From Nocardia sp. NBC_01730 (GTDB taxonomy: Bacteria > Actinomycetota > Actinomycetes > Mycobacteriales > Mycobacteriaceae), in assembly GCF_035920445.1 (NCBI RefSeq), contig NZ_CP109162.1:5270001-5334000 (forward strand): a stretch of 64,000 nt of DNA, read 5' to 3'. The notes below the pieces were generated by a model. The model ran no database searches. It had not been told where the DNA came from and worked only from the letters and a program-made list of their open reading frames with translations. The number at the start of each line of letters is the position of its first letter. The first letter of the stretch is position 1. The position numbers and the translations under genes are program-made. This document shows, one piece after another, positions 53,597-62,537 of this stretch.

Positions 53597-54847
53597 TCAG
53601 GCGCGTTCGACGGTGATGGTCATGCCTGCCGCACGGAGCCGATCGGTAAGTGCGTCACCCATCGCGGCGGCCGGGGTGAGGATGCCCGCGAGGGCTGGTT
53701 GGTTGTCGGTGTCGAATGCCAGGCACAGACCGCTCTCGCCGAGCAGCACCGCGGTGGCCTGGTATCCCGGGTCGCCACTGCCGGAGAAGGTCGCCACGTA
53801 CTTGGCACCCGAGGTGGTGTGCGCGAACGTCTTCATGCTGAACCAGCCGCTGTTGCGTTCCGCTTCGCTCGGACCGGTGCCCGGCTTGGGCAGCACCCGG
53901 TCGAGCAGCTTGCGGCCGGCGGAGGCCCGCGAGAGCAGTGCGCCCGCCGTCATCGTCGCCACAATGCCGCCCGCCATACCCGCCGCCACCAGCGGCGCCA
54001 TCCGCGACTTCCCCGCGCTCATCACCTCGCGGTAGCGGAAGTTCTTGCCGTATACCCACCCGAGGAGCCCGTTGGTGCGGCGCACGATCTTGGTGTTGTG
54101 CGCGGCCATGACGAAGGTGCTCACCCAGCCGTCGAGGCTCGGGTCGATGGCATTCGCCCGCGAGAGCGCCTGATCGGACTGGCGGCCCACATCCGGATCC
54201 ATCGACTTGTCCGGGCTCAGCGAATACGGGTGCGACAGCACCGAACCCTTGGCCGGGTCGGCGGCGATGGCCTCCATCATGGCCCGACCGGAATCGATGG
54301 TGCCGCCGCTGACCCCGCCCTTGAGCGAGGCCACCAGCGTGGTGTCGGTGAGCTCGCCGGTGTTGTCCTCGACGGAGCGGCGGTAGAGCTGGTAGACGCT
54401 GAGGTCGGACGGAATCGAGTCGTAACCACAGGAATTCACGATCTTCGCGCCGGTCTCGCCGGCCTGCTCGTGATAGCCGTCGATGGCGTCACGGATGAAC
54501 AGCGGCTCACCGGTGAGGTCGGCGTAATGAGTCCCGGCCTCGGCGCACGCCGCCACCAGCGGGATCCCGTAGCGCAGGTACGGGCCGACGGTGGTGACGA
54601 CGACCTTGGTGCGTGCGGCCAGCTCGTCGAGCGCGGTTCGGTCCGTCGAGTCGGCCACCACCAAACCCCAGTCGGCGGCCTTCGGGCCGAGTTCGGTTCG
54701 GACCGTGGTGAGCTTGTCCAGCGACCGGCCCGCCAGCGCGATGCGCGCGGATTCCGGCGCGGCGCCGGTGAGGTACTCGGCGGTGAGCGCGCCGACGAAA
54801 CCGGTCGCGCCGAACAGGACGAGGTCGAATTCCCGAGTGTCTGCCAT
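53597..54847 (-). CDS. Trans-acting enoyl reductase/saccharopine dehydrogenase-like protein
   Basis: A 416-aa protein. The N-terminal NADP Rossmann motif is FDLVLFGATGFVGALTAEYL. Family blocks TTVGPYLRYGIPLVAACAEA, YADLTGEPLFIRDAIDGYHE and NSCGYDSIPSDLSVYQLYRR follow. It belongs with Rv2449c/Rv2953, one of which acts as a trans enoyl reductase in phthiocerol lipid synthesis. The actual lipid substrate here is unknown. ATG 54868 is an alternative start seven codons upstream. It lies 37 bp after the ABC1 gene on the same strand. Confidence 0.85.
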   Translation of the reverse strand: MADTREFDLVLFGATGFVGALTAEYLTGAAPESARIALAGRSLDKLTTVRTELGPKAADWGLVVADSTDRTALDELAARTKVVVTTVGPYLRYGIPLVAACAEAGTHYADLTGEPLFIRDAIDGYHEQAGETGAKIVNSCGYDSIPSDLSVYQLYRRSVEDNTGELTDTTLVASLKGGVSGGTIDSGRAMMEAIAADPAKGSVLSHPYSLSPDKSMDPDVGRQSDQALSRANAIDPSLDGWVSTFVMAAHNTKIVRRTNGLLGWVYGKNFRYREVMSAGKSRMAPLVAAGMAGGIVATMTAGALLSRASAGRKLLDRVLPKPGTGPSEAERNSGWFSMKTFAHTTSGAKYVATFSGSGDPGYQATAVLLGESGLCLAFDTDNQPALAGILTPAAAMGDALTDRLRAAGMTITVERA

Positions 54848-54883
54848 GGTCTTCCGTTCTGCGGTCATGTCGCCTGGCGGCGG

Positions 54884-56302
54884 CTACTTGGTGGTCTTCT
54901 TTCGCGCCCGCGGCCGTTTCGGCGCGACCGGCGGATGGTCGGCCAGCCAGGCGTGGTGCGCAACGCCGAGCTCGGTGACCGGCGGCTCGTCGTAGAGCCA
55001 TTCCCTGGAGATGCGATGCCAGTTCGCTGTGCACCCGAGCTGACCGAGCATGCCGAAGGTCAGGAAGTCGGCACGGCGGGAGAACAAATGCTCCGGCGGC
55101 AAGTTCTGCTGTTTCATGCCGGCGAACTCGCCGGCCCTCGGGTCGACCGCGAGCAGGAACGCGCCGCTGGCCAGCTCCGGCGTGATCATCAGCTCCTCGT
55201 CGATCAGACACCACTCCGAGGCGGCGAGCACATACTCCAGGCACTCCTCGGCGGTGATCTCCTGCGGAGAATCGATCACGCCGCGTTCGATCATCAACCG
55301 CCGCAGATCTTCGGCGCGGTCCTCGGCCGCGGCGCGCAGGCAGATCAGCTCGAACCGCACGTGCTCGGGATCCATTCGGTTGAACAACCCGAAATCCAGG
55401 AAGCCGACCCGGCCGTCGGCGGCGAGCAGGACGTTGCCCGGGTGCGGATCGCCGCAGAACTCGTTGAACGTGAACAGCGAACCGACGTAGAACCGGTAGA
55501 TGATCTCGCCGATCCGGTCACGTTCGGCAGCGGGCAGCTGCCGGATCTCCTCGAAGCCCTTGCCCTCCACATACTCGGTGACCAGTACCCGTGTGGTGCT
55601 GAGTTCCGTCAGCGAGCGCGGCACCACGATGAACGGATGCCCGGCGTAGAGCTCGGCGATCTGCAGCTGGGTGGCGGCCTCGGCCCGGTAGTCGAGCTCA
55701 CTCTCCATGTTCAGCCGTAGTTCCTCCAGCACGGCGGGCGTCACCCACGGCATCGCGGACTGCAACACGCGTCGAAACATAGCGAGGTTCTTCAGATCCG
55801 CGCGCACCGCGACGTCGATGCCCGGGTACTGCACCTTCACCGCGACCTGTCTGCCGTCGTACAGCCGCGCCCGATACACCTGACCGATCGAGGCGGCAGC
55901 GACCGGTTCGGATTCGAACTCGGTGAACACCGCCTCCAGCGGTCTGCCGAAGTCGTCCTCGATCACCTGGCGCATGGCTTCGAATGAGACTGTCGGCGCC
56001 GCATTGCGCAGCACGGCCAGCCGCTTCTGGAACCGCTCCCGGTGATCCTCGGGAACCAGATCGAGATCGAGCACCGACATCATCTGCCCGAGCTTCATCG
56101 CCACGCCCTTCATGGTGCCCAGCACCATGACCACCTGCTCGGTGGTGCGAAGCATGGATTCCTCGGCCATTTTCGCCCGGACGGCCTCGGACCTGCCCCG
56201 CATAGTCAGCCGCGCTCGTTGCGTGCGAAGCACCGAACCAGCTGCGACCGCACCCAGCTTGGTGCCACGAGCAAGGCGAGAGGTCGGTAGTTGCTTCGCC
56301 AT
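54884..56302 (-). CDS. ABC1/UbiB-family atypical kinase
   Basis: A 472-aa protein with the ADCK/UbiB signature KLGQ (70-73 in TMKGVAMKLGQMMSVLD), an alanine-rich nucleotide loop (AAASIGQVYRARLYDGRQVA), the catalytic segment FCGDPHPGNVL and the metal loop GFLDFGLF. The family is tied to prenyl-lipid/quinone homeostasis and membrane lipid handling. The C-terminus is basic (KRPRARKKTTK). It resembles Rv0647c. It is probably co-transcribed with the enoyl-reductase-like gene. Confidence 0.88.
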   Translation of the reverse strand: MAKQLPTSRLARGTKLGAVAAGSVLRTQRARLTMRGRSEAVRAKMAEESMLRTTEQVVMVLGTMKGVAMKLGQMMSVLDLDLVPEDHRERFQKRLAVLRNAAPTVSFEAMRQVIEDDFGRPLEAVFTEFESEPVAAASIGQVYRARLYDGRQVAVKVQYPGIDVAVRADLKNLAMFRRVLQSAMPWVTPAVLEELRLNMESELDYRAEAATQLQIAELYAGHPFIVVPRSLTELSTTRVLVTEYVEGKGFEEIRQLPAAERDRIGEIIYRFYVGSLFTFNEFCGDPHPGNVLLAADGRVGFLDFGLFNRMDPEHVRFELICLRAAAEDRAEDLRRLMIERGVIDSPQEITAEECLEYVLAASEWCLIDEELMITPELASGAFLLAVDPRAGEFAGMKQQNLPPEHLFSRRADFLTFGMLGQLGCTANWHRISREWLYDEPPVTELGVAHHAWLADHPPVAPKRPRARKKTTK

Positions 56303-56330
56303 CGAGGTACCTCCGTTGGTGCCGCGGTCA

Positions 56331-56445
56331 GAGCGACGGACGCGTCCCCGCGCAGACCGCCATCAAATACTGCTCGGAGCGACGGACGCGCAGGCGGTAG
56401 CTTGCGTAGCCACATAGCGTCCCGCGCAGACTGCCATCGGATACC
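56331..56445. repeat. Two imperfect direct repeats upstream of the ABC1 gene
   Basis: GAGCGACGGACGCG occurs at 56331-56344 and 56377-56390. In copy 1 it is followed directly by TCCCCGCGCAGACCGCCATC. In copy 2 a near-identical tail (TCCCGCGCAGACTGCCATC) comes after a 28-bp insertion. The array lies between the TetR gene and the ABC1 gene and may include regulator sites. Confidence 0.6.
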
Positions 56446-56584
56446 GCGCGGGCCGTGACGCAGCGCACTCGGCGCACCGCTCGGGATTCAGACTAGCCAA
56501 CGTTTCAGCAAAGTAGAACGCACCTGTGAACTTCAGCAAGCAGTCCAGCTAGCACCTGGGCGAACAGCCCGGAGGCGGGTGAGA

Positions 56585-57268
56585 TCAGGTCCCTGTGGTC
56601 GAATCCGGGGTCGGCAGCACGTGCGGCCGCGCATTGAACACCGCGGGCGAGCCGCCCGCGCGTGCCATGCCCTCGATGGCGCTCCATGCCAGCATGGTCA
56701 GGTAGTCGATCACGTCCTCGCGAGCCAGCGACTTGTTCGTCGTCCACCAATGCGTCGCCAGCTGGATGCCGCCGACCAGCACGTACGACGCCAGCGCCGC
56801 GCCCTCGGTCCCGATGCCGCGTTCCCGCGCGCGATCGGTGATGACCGTGCACACCACCTCGGCGAACAGCTTCTCGAACTCCGCGAGCGAGGACTGATCG
56901 GCCGAACCGTTGCCCATGATGAAGCGGTAGACCTCGGGATCCTCGTCGACGGTGCCGACGTACTCGGCCAATGCCGAGCGGACCAGCTGGTACTCGTCGG
57001 CTTCCAGGCTGATCGCGCCGTACACCTTCGGCATCAGCGTGGTCTCGATGAACCGCTGCATGGTCGCGTGGACCAGGTCGTTCTTATCGGAGAAGTAGCG
57101 GTAGAGCACGGTCTTGGAGACGCCGATCTCGGCGGCGATCTCGTCCATGCCCGCATTGCTGCCGCGGACACGGACCGCGGCCAGCGTGCCGTCTACGAGT
57201 TCCTCGCGACGATCGATCTTGTGTTGCCGCCACCGGCGCTTGCGGCCGTCCACCCGGCCGCCGCGCAC
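56585..57268 (-). CDS. TetR-family transcriptional regulator
   Basis: A 227-aa protein. The N-terminal HTH is clear (MDEIAAEIGVSKTVLYRYFS, about residues 41-60, then DKNDLVHATMQRF). The ligand domain (YVGTVDEDPEVYRFIMGNGS) fits a TetR_C group common in lipid-metabolism regulators. It probably regulates itself and the ABC1/enoyl-reductase genes downstream on the same strand. GTG 57268 is adopted; the frame is open somewhat further upstream. Rv0653c-type proteins are comparable. Confidence 0.83.
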   Translation of the reverse strand: MRGGRVDGRKRRWRQHKIDRREELVDGTLAAVRVRGSNAGMDEIAAEIGVSKTVLYRYFSDKNDLVHATMQRFIETTLMPKVYGAISLEADEYQLVRSALAEYVGTVDEDPEVYRFIMGNGSADQSSLAEFEKLFAEVVCTVITDRARERGIGTEGAALASYVLVGGIQLATHWWTTNKSLAREDVIDYLTMLAWSAIEGMARAGGSPAVFNARPHVLPTPDSTTGT

Positions 57269-57502
57269 CGCCGACGGTAGCTCGGCGTGGTCGCCGATGT
57301 CGACAAGGTCTTCGGTGGACAGCGCAGGCTCCCTCGTTCGTAACTGGTCCGACCGCTACCAGCTTAGGTCCCGACAACCGGTGATATGCGTGTTTGGAGC
57401 CGGATGCGGCAGGAACCACACGTCCGGGTCGGCGATCCGAACTCGCCGCGCGATATTTGCGCGTGAACTCGCCGCCACGCGCGGCGCAGCAGAATGGAAG
57501 GC

Positions 57503-58837
57503 ATGCAGAAAGCTCCCGGCGACACTGCGGTTCTGAACACCCCCGCCGCGCCTGCCGCCGCACCCCTCGGCTTCGCCGCCGTGCTCGACGAGGCGGCCAA
57601 ACGTCGCGACCTGTGGCGGATGAAGGCACTCGCCACCGGCATGCTCGCGCTGGCCACGGCAATCTACCTGTTCTGCCGGTGGACGGAATCGCGTGGCGCG
57701 GGCGGTGACTGGGTCGGCTACCTGCGAGCCGCCTCGGAGGCGGGCATGGTCGGCGCGCTGGCGGACTGGTTCGCGGTGACCGCACTGTTCCGGCACCCGC
57801 TCGGCCTGCCCATTCCGCACACCGCGATAATCCGGAAGAAGAAAGACCAGCTCGGTGCCAGCCTCGGCACCTTCGTCGGCACGAATTTCCTTGCGCCGGA
57901 GGTGGTTTCGGCCAAGGTGAACTCCGCGCGGGTCTCCTGGCGGGTCGGGCGCTGGATGGCCGATCCCGACCACGCCGCCCGGGTGGCGCAGGAGAGCTCC
58001 ACAATTCTGCGCGCGGTGGTCGGGGTGCTGCGCGACGAGGACGTGGAGCAGGTCATCGACAGCACCATCGTCAAGCGGATCGCCGAGCCGCTGTGGGGTC
58101 CGCCGATCGGGCGGGTGCTCGCCGAGCTGCTCGCCGACAACCGCCAGCTGCCGCTGCTGGATATGCTTGCCGAGCGCGCGCACCAGTGGGCGCTCGGCTC
58201 GCAGGAGACAATCGACCGGATCGTTTTGCGGGATGCGCCGCAATGGGCACCGAAATTCGTCAACATCCTGCTTTCCGAACGGATCTACCGGGAACTGGTC
58301 GAGTTCACCTGGAAGATCCGCGCCAACCCGGAGCATGAGGTTCGCCTCGCGGCGAATCGGTTCCTCGAGGAGTTCGCCGACGACCTGCAACACGACGACG
58401 CCATGATCAAGAAGGCGGAGCGGATCAAGGCGCAGATCATGGGCCGCGAGGAAATCACGGGGATGGCCAAGGCCACCTGGCGTGCGGCCAAGCGCCTCAT
58501 CCTGGAGTCGGCCGACGACCCGAACAGCACGCTGCGCCGCAAGGTCGCCGAGAACGTCCAACAGCTCGGCGAGCGGCTGCGCGACGATGCCGATATGCGC
58601 GCGAAGGTGGACGGCTGGATCGACCGCGGCGCTCGCTACTTGGTGGAAAACTATGCGGGTGAAATCAGCACCTTGGTCACCGACACGGTTGCCAGGTGGG
58701 ATGCCGAGGAAGCAAGCAAGAAGATCGAACTGCAGGTCGGCCGGGATCTGCAATTCATCCGGATCAACGGCACAGTGGTCGGCTCGCTTGCCGGACTGGT
58801 GATCTACACGATTTCCCATCTGATGTTCGGCGGCTGA
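57503..58837 (+). CDS. DUF445 membrane protein
   Basis: A 444-aa protein of the YjiN/YheB DUF445 family. An N-terminal helix (ALATGMLALATAIYLFCR) and the family signature GMVGALADWFAVTALFRHPL GLPIPHTAIIRK (split here for reading) are followed by a long coiled, charged region and a C-terminal helix (VVGSLAGLVIYTISHLMFGG). The probable topology is two helices with a large cytoplasmic or peripheral middle. Function is unknown. ATG 57503 is preferred over 57494. Confidence 0.88.
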   Translation: MQKAPGDTAVLNTPAAPAAAPLGFAAVLDEAAKRRDLWRMKALATGMLALATAIYLFCRWTESRGAGGDWVGYLRAASEAGMVGALADWFAVTALFRHPLGLPIPHTAIIRKKKDQLGASLGTFVGTNFLAPEVVSAKVNSARVSWRVGRWMADPDHAARVAQESSTILRAVVGVLRDEDVEQVIDSTIVKRIAEPLWGPPIGRVLAELLADNRQLPLLDMLAERAHQWALGSQETIDRIVLRDAPQWAPKFVNILLSERIYRELVEFTWKIRANPEHEVRLAANRFLEEFADDLQHDDAMIKKAERIKAQIMGREEITGMAKATWRAAKRLILESADDPNSTLRRKVAENVQQLGERLRDDADMRAKVDGWIDRGARYLVENYAGEISTLVTDTVARWDAEEASKKIELQVGRDLQFIRINGTVVGSLAGLVIYTISHLMFGG

Positions 58838-58866
58838 CCCTGTAGCGGCCGGACGTTTGCCGATGC

Positions 58867-58911
58867 AGTGCTAACAGAGTGCTTGCAATAGCTAGCACGC
58901 TGTCCTAGAAT
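58867..58911 (+). promoter_or_regulatory. Promoter with built-in repeats upstream of the XRE regulator
   Basis: TTGCAA (58883-58888) and TAGAAT (58906-58911) are 17 bp apart, an excellent sigma70-type promoter. AGTGCTAACA (58867-58876) and AGTGCTTGCA (58878-58887) are direct repeats 11 bp apart. TAGCAC (58893-58898) is an inverted copy of GTGCTA. These are candidate autoregulatory sites for the XRE protein. Confidence 0.7.
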
Positions 58912-58941
58912 CGAACCCGTACAACCGCCAGAAGGTGAGTG

Positions 58942-59448
58942 ATGGCAGACCAGCCCGAGGTTTCCGCCGAGTACACCGGCAGTTCGGACGAGCGATCGTC
59001 CGGCGCCGGAGAACGAGGGGGTCGCGTGGCCAGCGCGGCGCATGACATCGGAGGCTTCATCAGGGCGCAGCGAGAAGCCGCGCAAGTTTCGCTACGCCAA
59101 CTCGCCCAGCTGGCGGGGGTGAGCAATCCGTACCTCAGTCAGATCGAGCGCGGATTGCGCAATCCGTCCGCCGAAGTACTCACGCAGATCGCCAAGGCGC
59201 TGCGGGTGTCCTCGGAAGTCTTGTACGTACGGGCTGGCTATCTCGAGCAGCGGCCGCACAGTCCGGTCCGGGATGCCCTGCTTGCCGACACGTCGATCAG
59301 TGAGCGGCAGAAGCAGGTGCTGCTGGAAATCTACGAATCGTTTCGCCGGGAAAACGGAGGAAACGAGGCAGGGGGGGATGAATGGGACAGCGACGTTCCG
59401 CTCACGACAACCGACACTCCGCCACGCCAGGAGAACGAAACACTATGA
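58942..59448 (+). CDS. XRE-family transcriptional regulator (Rv0474-like)
   Basis: A 168-aa protein with a central XRE HTH (about 36-90: FIRAQREAAQVSLRQLAQLA, GVSNPYLSQIERGLRNPSAE). A flexible N-terminus and an acidic C-terminal tail flank it. It precedes hbhA with an ATGA overlap, as Rv0474 precedes Rv0475, so it probably controls the hbhA operon and itself. I recall a report of Rv0474 as a copper-responsive regulator; no copper motif is evident here. ATG 58942 has AAGGTGAG upstream. Confidence 0.87.
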   Translation: MADQPEVSAEYTGSSDERSSGAGERGGRVASAAHDIGGFIRAQREAAQVSLRQLAQLAGVSNPYLSQIERGLRNPSAEVLTQIAKALRVSSEVLYVRAGYLEQRPHSPVRDALLADTSISERQKQVLLEIYESFRRENGGNEAGGDEWDSDVPLTTTDTPPRQENETL

Positions 59449-60104
59449 CCGAGAAGAACGCCACCGTAACCAAGCCACTCCTCGCCACCGTCGGCGCGGG
59501 TGACGCCCTCTACACCGCGGTCAACGACGTCGTCGCGCAGGTGCGCGAGCGTGCGGCCGCAGGCGAGGTGCAGGCTCGGGTAGAGGAGGCGCGCGAGCGC
59601 TTCTCCACCGTGCCCGCCGACGTGCAGGCTCAGTTCGAGTCGCTGCGCGAGCGGCTCGCCGGCCTGCCTTCCGAGCTGCCGGAGGACCTCGCCGAGCTGC
59701 GCGAGAAGTTCACCGCCGAGGAACTGCGCGCGCTGGCCGAGAAGTACTACCGCCAGGCGCTCGACATCTACTCCGACCTCGCCGTGCGCGGCGAGGAGAC
59801 AGTCGAGCGGGTGCGCGCCAGCCACCTGGTGGAGGACCGGATCGGCAAGGTCGAGACCCTTTACGGCGACGCGGTGAGCCGCGCCGAGGACGTGCTCGAG
59901 CGCGTGAACGGACTGCTCGGCCGCCCGGGCAGGGCCGCGGCCGACACCGAGGAGGACTCGGTCGTCGAGGCCGAGGTCGTCGAGGTGACCACCGAGTCCA
60001 CCCCGGGCCCCGCCGCCAACGGCGCGCCGAAGAAGACTCCGGCCAAGAAGGCCCCCGCGGCCAAGAAGGCTCCACCGAAGAAGGCCGCGCCGAAGAACGA
60101 CTGA
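59445..60104 (+). CDS. hbhA: Heparin-binding haemagglutinin-like protein HbhA
   Basis: A 219-aa protein. A long amphipathic coiled-coil region (about 20-150, rich in AEELRALAEKYYRQALDIYS-type heptads) precedes an acidic linker and a Lys/Pro/Ala-rich tail (KKTPAKKAPAAKKAPPKKAA). In mycobacteria HbhA is a surface adhesin that binds sulfated glycans through the tail, and it also associates with lipid inclusions. No signal peptide is present, as in mycobacteria. The start overlaps the regulator stop (ATGA). Confidence 0.9.
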   Translation: MTEKNATVTKPLLATVGAGDALYTAVNDVVAQVRERAAAGEVQARVEEARERFSTVPADVQAQFESLRERLAGLPSELPEDLAELREKFTAEELRALAEKYYRQALDIYSDLAVRGEETVERVRASHLVEDRIGKVETLYGDAVSRAEDVLERVNGLLGRPGRAAADTEEDSVVEAEVVEVTTESTPGPAANGAPKKTPAKKAPAAKKAPPKKAAPKND

Positions 60105-60128
60105 ATTCCACGCGGATAACCCCGTTCC

Positions 60129-60162
60129 AACGCCCTCGCACACCCTGATGTGCGGGGGCGTT
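60129..60162 (+). terminator. Hairpin terminator after hbhA
   Basis: A 14-bp stem (AACGCCCTCGCACA, 60129-60142, with 60149-60162; one G-T pair) closes a 6-nt loop, 24 bp after the hbhA stop and just before the DUF2516 gene. The following GCTTCTATC is only moderately T-rich, so partial readthrough is possible. Confidence 0.7.
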
Positions 60163-60185
60163 GCTTCTATCATGAGGGGGTGAAC

Positions 60186-60476
60186 ATGGTGCACGGACTG
60201 ACCGGGATGATCCTGCTGGCGCTGTGGCTGGCCGCGCTCGGTGCGACGATTTTCGCGCTGATCCACGCCGTGCGTCAGCGTCCGGACGCATTTACCGCGG
60301 TGGACAAACTGACCAAGCCGATCTGGCTGGCGATTCTGGGGGTGGCCATGCTCGTGCTACTCCTCTCGCCCGCGGGTCTCGGCCTGCTTTCCTTCGCCGC
60401 GATCATCGCTACCGGGGTCTACCTGGCCGACGTGCGACCGAGAGTGGACGAGGTTCAGCGGGGTCCGCGCTGGTAA
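60186..60476 (+). CDS. DUF2516 membrane protein
   Basis: A 96-aa protein with three hydrophobic stretches (GMILLALWLAALGATIFALI; IWLAILGVAMLVLLL; GLLSFAAIIATGVYLADV) and a short polar C-terminus. It matches DUF2516 and Rv0476, which sits next to hbhA in mycobacteria. ATG 60186 has AGGGGG 6 nt upstream; a GTG at 60180 is possible. Function is unknown. Confidence 0.85.
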   Translation: MVHGLTGMILLALWLAALGATIFALIHAVRQRPDAFTAVDKLTKPIWLAILGVAMLVLLLSPAGLGLLSFAAIIATGVYLADVRPRVDEVQRGPRW

Positions 60477-60534
60477 AACGGTAGATCCGGAGAACTCCTC
60501 CGGTGCTCGCACTGGCAAGCGGCGCGAATCGGGC

Positions 60535-60553
60535 TTACTGTATCTAGCAGTAA
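60535..60553 (+). promoter_or_regulatory. Palindrome TTACTG-N7-CAGTAA before the hydrolase gene
   Basis: Perfect 6-bp arms at 60535-60540 and 60548-60553 are separated by TATCTAG. The site lies 17 bp upstream of the ATG at 60570 and overlaps the expected promoter region. Its form suits a TetR-type repressor, but the regulator is not identified. Confidence 0.55.
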
Positions 60554-60569
60554 CACAAAGGAGTGTCCG

Positions 60570-61613
60570 ATGCGTGCCATGTTGCCGACCGCGTTGGCGA
60601 ACCTCCCGGGCCAGCTCCGGGACCTACACGACGCACGCCGTGCCGACCTGCGTTCCCGCACGTACCAGACCGCGGCGCTGAACCCGCCTGCGGTCGCGCA
60701 CGAAGTGATCCCCATTCGCACCCGAGACGGCGCCCTGCTGCGCGCGCACGCCTACGGTCCGGCGGACCGTACCGTCATCGTGCTGATCCACGGCTGGACC
60801 TGCTGCCTCGAATACTGGAATCCGCAGATCAACGCCTTCGCGGGCGAATACCGCGTGATCGCCTACGACCAGCGCGGCCACGGCGAGAGCGAGTACGGCT
60901 CCAGCAAGCTGAGCACAGACCTATTGGCCGACGATCTGGCCGCGGTGCTCGATGCCGCGCTCGCGCCCGGACAGCGAGCCGTGCTGGTCGGACACAGCCT
61001 CGGCGGCATGACCTTGCAAGCGTGGGCGGCGCGCTACCCCGACCGGGTCGCGAAACAAGCACTCGCGGCGCTCTTGACCAACACCGCGCCGGACCGGCTG
61101 ATCGTCGAGACCACCGTCGTTCCGCTGCTGAACCGGCCGCTGCGACTGCTGCAGTTGAAGGTGCCGCTGCCGTTTCTGTTCGGCAGATTCGGCCTCGGCG
61201 CCCCGATGCTCTTCCCGCCCATCGCGCCGATGCGCTGGCTGTTCGCGCGCCAGATCATGAGCATCGCGGCGAAGGGCGACGAGCTGGAGTTCAGCATGTC
61301 CATCGTGCGTTCATGTCGCGTGTGGGTGCGCTCGAAGTTCGGCTTCCTGCTAGCCACATTGGACGTGGGCGAGTCGGCGCGCCTCCTGGTGGTGCCCACT
61401 ACCGTGCTCGCAGGCGAGTTCGACGACATGACGCCGCCGGTCCACTCCCTGCGGATCGTCGAGATGCTCGAAGAGACCGGCAGTTCCGTGCGCTACGAGG
61501 TGCTACCGACCGGCCACCTCAGCAATGTCGAGGCCTATGAACAGTTCAACGAGGAACTCGCGCGGCTGCTCACGGCGGTGCGTAAGCCCACACAGGCCGA
61601 CATCGCAGGCTGA
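60570..61613 (+). CDS. Alpha/beta hydrolase
   Basis: A 347-aa hydrolase. The oxyanion loop is VIVLIHGWTCCLEYWNPQI, the conserved YDQRGHGES block follows, and the nucleophile elbow is VGHSLGGMTLQAW (Ser143). The acid lies in VLAGEFDDMTPP and the His in LPTGHLSNVEAYEQF. A ~45-residue N-terminal extension is present without a signal peptide. ATG 60570 has AAGGAG upstream. A palindromic operator candidate precedes it, so it may respond to a lipid or xenobiotic ligand. Confidence 0.87.
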   Translation: MRAMLPTALANLPGQLRDLHDARRADLRSRTYQTAALNPPAVAHEVIPIRTRDGALLRAHAYGPADRTVIVLIHGWTCCLEYWNPQINAFAGEYRVIAYDQRGHGESEYGSSKLSTDLLADDLAAVLDAALAPGQRAVLVGHSLGGMTLQAWAARYPDRVAKQALAALLTNTAPDRLIVETTVVPLLNRPLRLLQLKVPLPFLFGRFGLGAPMLFPPIAPMRWLFARQIMSIAAKGDELEFSMSIVRSCRVWVRSKFGFLLATLDVGESARLLVVPTTVLAGEFDDMTPPVHSLRIVEMLEETGSSVRYEVLPTGHLSNVEAYEQFNEELARLLTAVRKPTQADIAG

Positions 61614-61646
61614 CCGCGACCGGCCCCGAACTTCGGTGTTCGACGT

Positions 61647-62537
61647 TCAGGAAAAGACGACCGTCCGGCGGCCATGGACCAGTACGCGCCCCTCCAGATG
61701 CCAGCGCAGTCCACGGGCCAGCACGACGCGCTCGATATCTCGACCCTGACGGACCATGTCGCGGACCTCGTCGGCGTGATCGATGCGGATGACGTCCTGC
61801 TCGATGATCGGGCCCGCATCCAGTTCGGCGGTCACATAGTGGCAGGTCGCACCGATCAGCTTCACACCGCGGGCGAACGCCTGGTGATACGGGCGGGCGC
61901 CGACGAACGAGGGAAGGAAGCTGTGGTGGATGTTGATCGCCTTGCCCGCCCAGTGCTCGCACAACTCGGCGGGCAGCACCTGCATGAAGCGGGCGAGCAC
62001 CACCGCGTGCGGGTCGTGCGCGTCCACCAGCGCGCGCACCTCCTCGAACGCGGGCCCGCGCTCAGCCGGGTCCCTGGGGAACGGCACATGATGGAATTTC
62101 ACGCCGTGCGCCTCGGCCATTGCCGCCAGATCCGGATGGTTGCCGATCACCGCCTCGATGGCGGCGGGCAGCTCGCCGCTCGCGGCGCGTCCGAGCAGGT
62201 CGTGCAGGCAGTGTCCATCCTTGCTGACCAGCAGGACGGCGCGACGCCGCTCGCCGGAGTCGAGCAGCTGCCATTCGGTCTCCGGACCGAGACCGGCAGC
62301 CACCCCGGCGAACCGGTCGCGCAGTTCCGCGAGACCGAACGACACCGTCGCGGCCCTGATCGCCTGCCGGGTGAAGAACCAGCCTGTGTCGGGGTCGGAG
62401 TGGTAGCCCGCCTCCACGATCGACCCGCCGAACTCGGCGATGAACGAGGTGATCCCCGCGATGATCCCGGGACGGTCCGGGCAGCCCAGGGTCAGCACGT
62501 AGCGGCGGTCGTCCTGGACGGGTGGAGCTGAACTCAT
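61647..62537 (-). CDS. purU: Formyltetrahydrofolate deformylase
   Basis: A 296-aa enzyme that hydrolyses 10-formyl-THF to formate and THF, supplying formate to purine synthesis and balancing one-carbon pools. An N-terminal ACT domain (YVLTLGCPDRPGIIAGITSF) is followed by a formyltransferase-like domain with the catalytic block AINIHHSFLPSFVGARPYHQ and GATCHYVTAELDAGPIIEQD. The length and order fit PurU. The ATG at 62537 follows a long gene-free region. Confidence 0.95.
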   Translation of the reverse strand: MSSAPPVQDDRRYVLTLGCPDRPGIIAGITSFIAEFGGSIVEAGYHSDPDTGWFFTRQAIRAATVSFGLAELRDRFAGVAAGLGPETEWQLLDSGERRRAVLLVSKDGHCLHDLLGRAASGELPAAIEAVIGNHPDLAAMAEAHGVKFHHVPFPRDPAERGPAFEEVRALVDAHDPHAVVLARFMQVLPAELCEHWAGKAINIHHSFLPSFVGARPYHQAFARGVKLIGATCHYVTAELDAGPIIEQDVIRIDHADEVRDMVRQGRDIERVVLARGLRWHLEGRVLVHGRRTVVFS

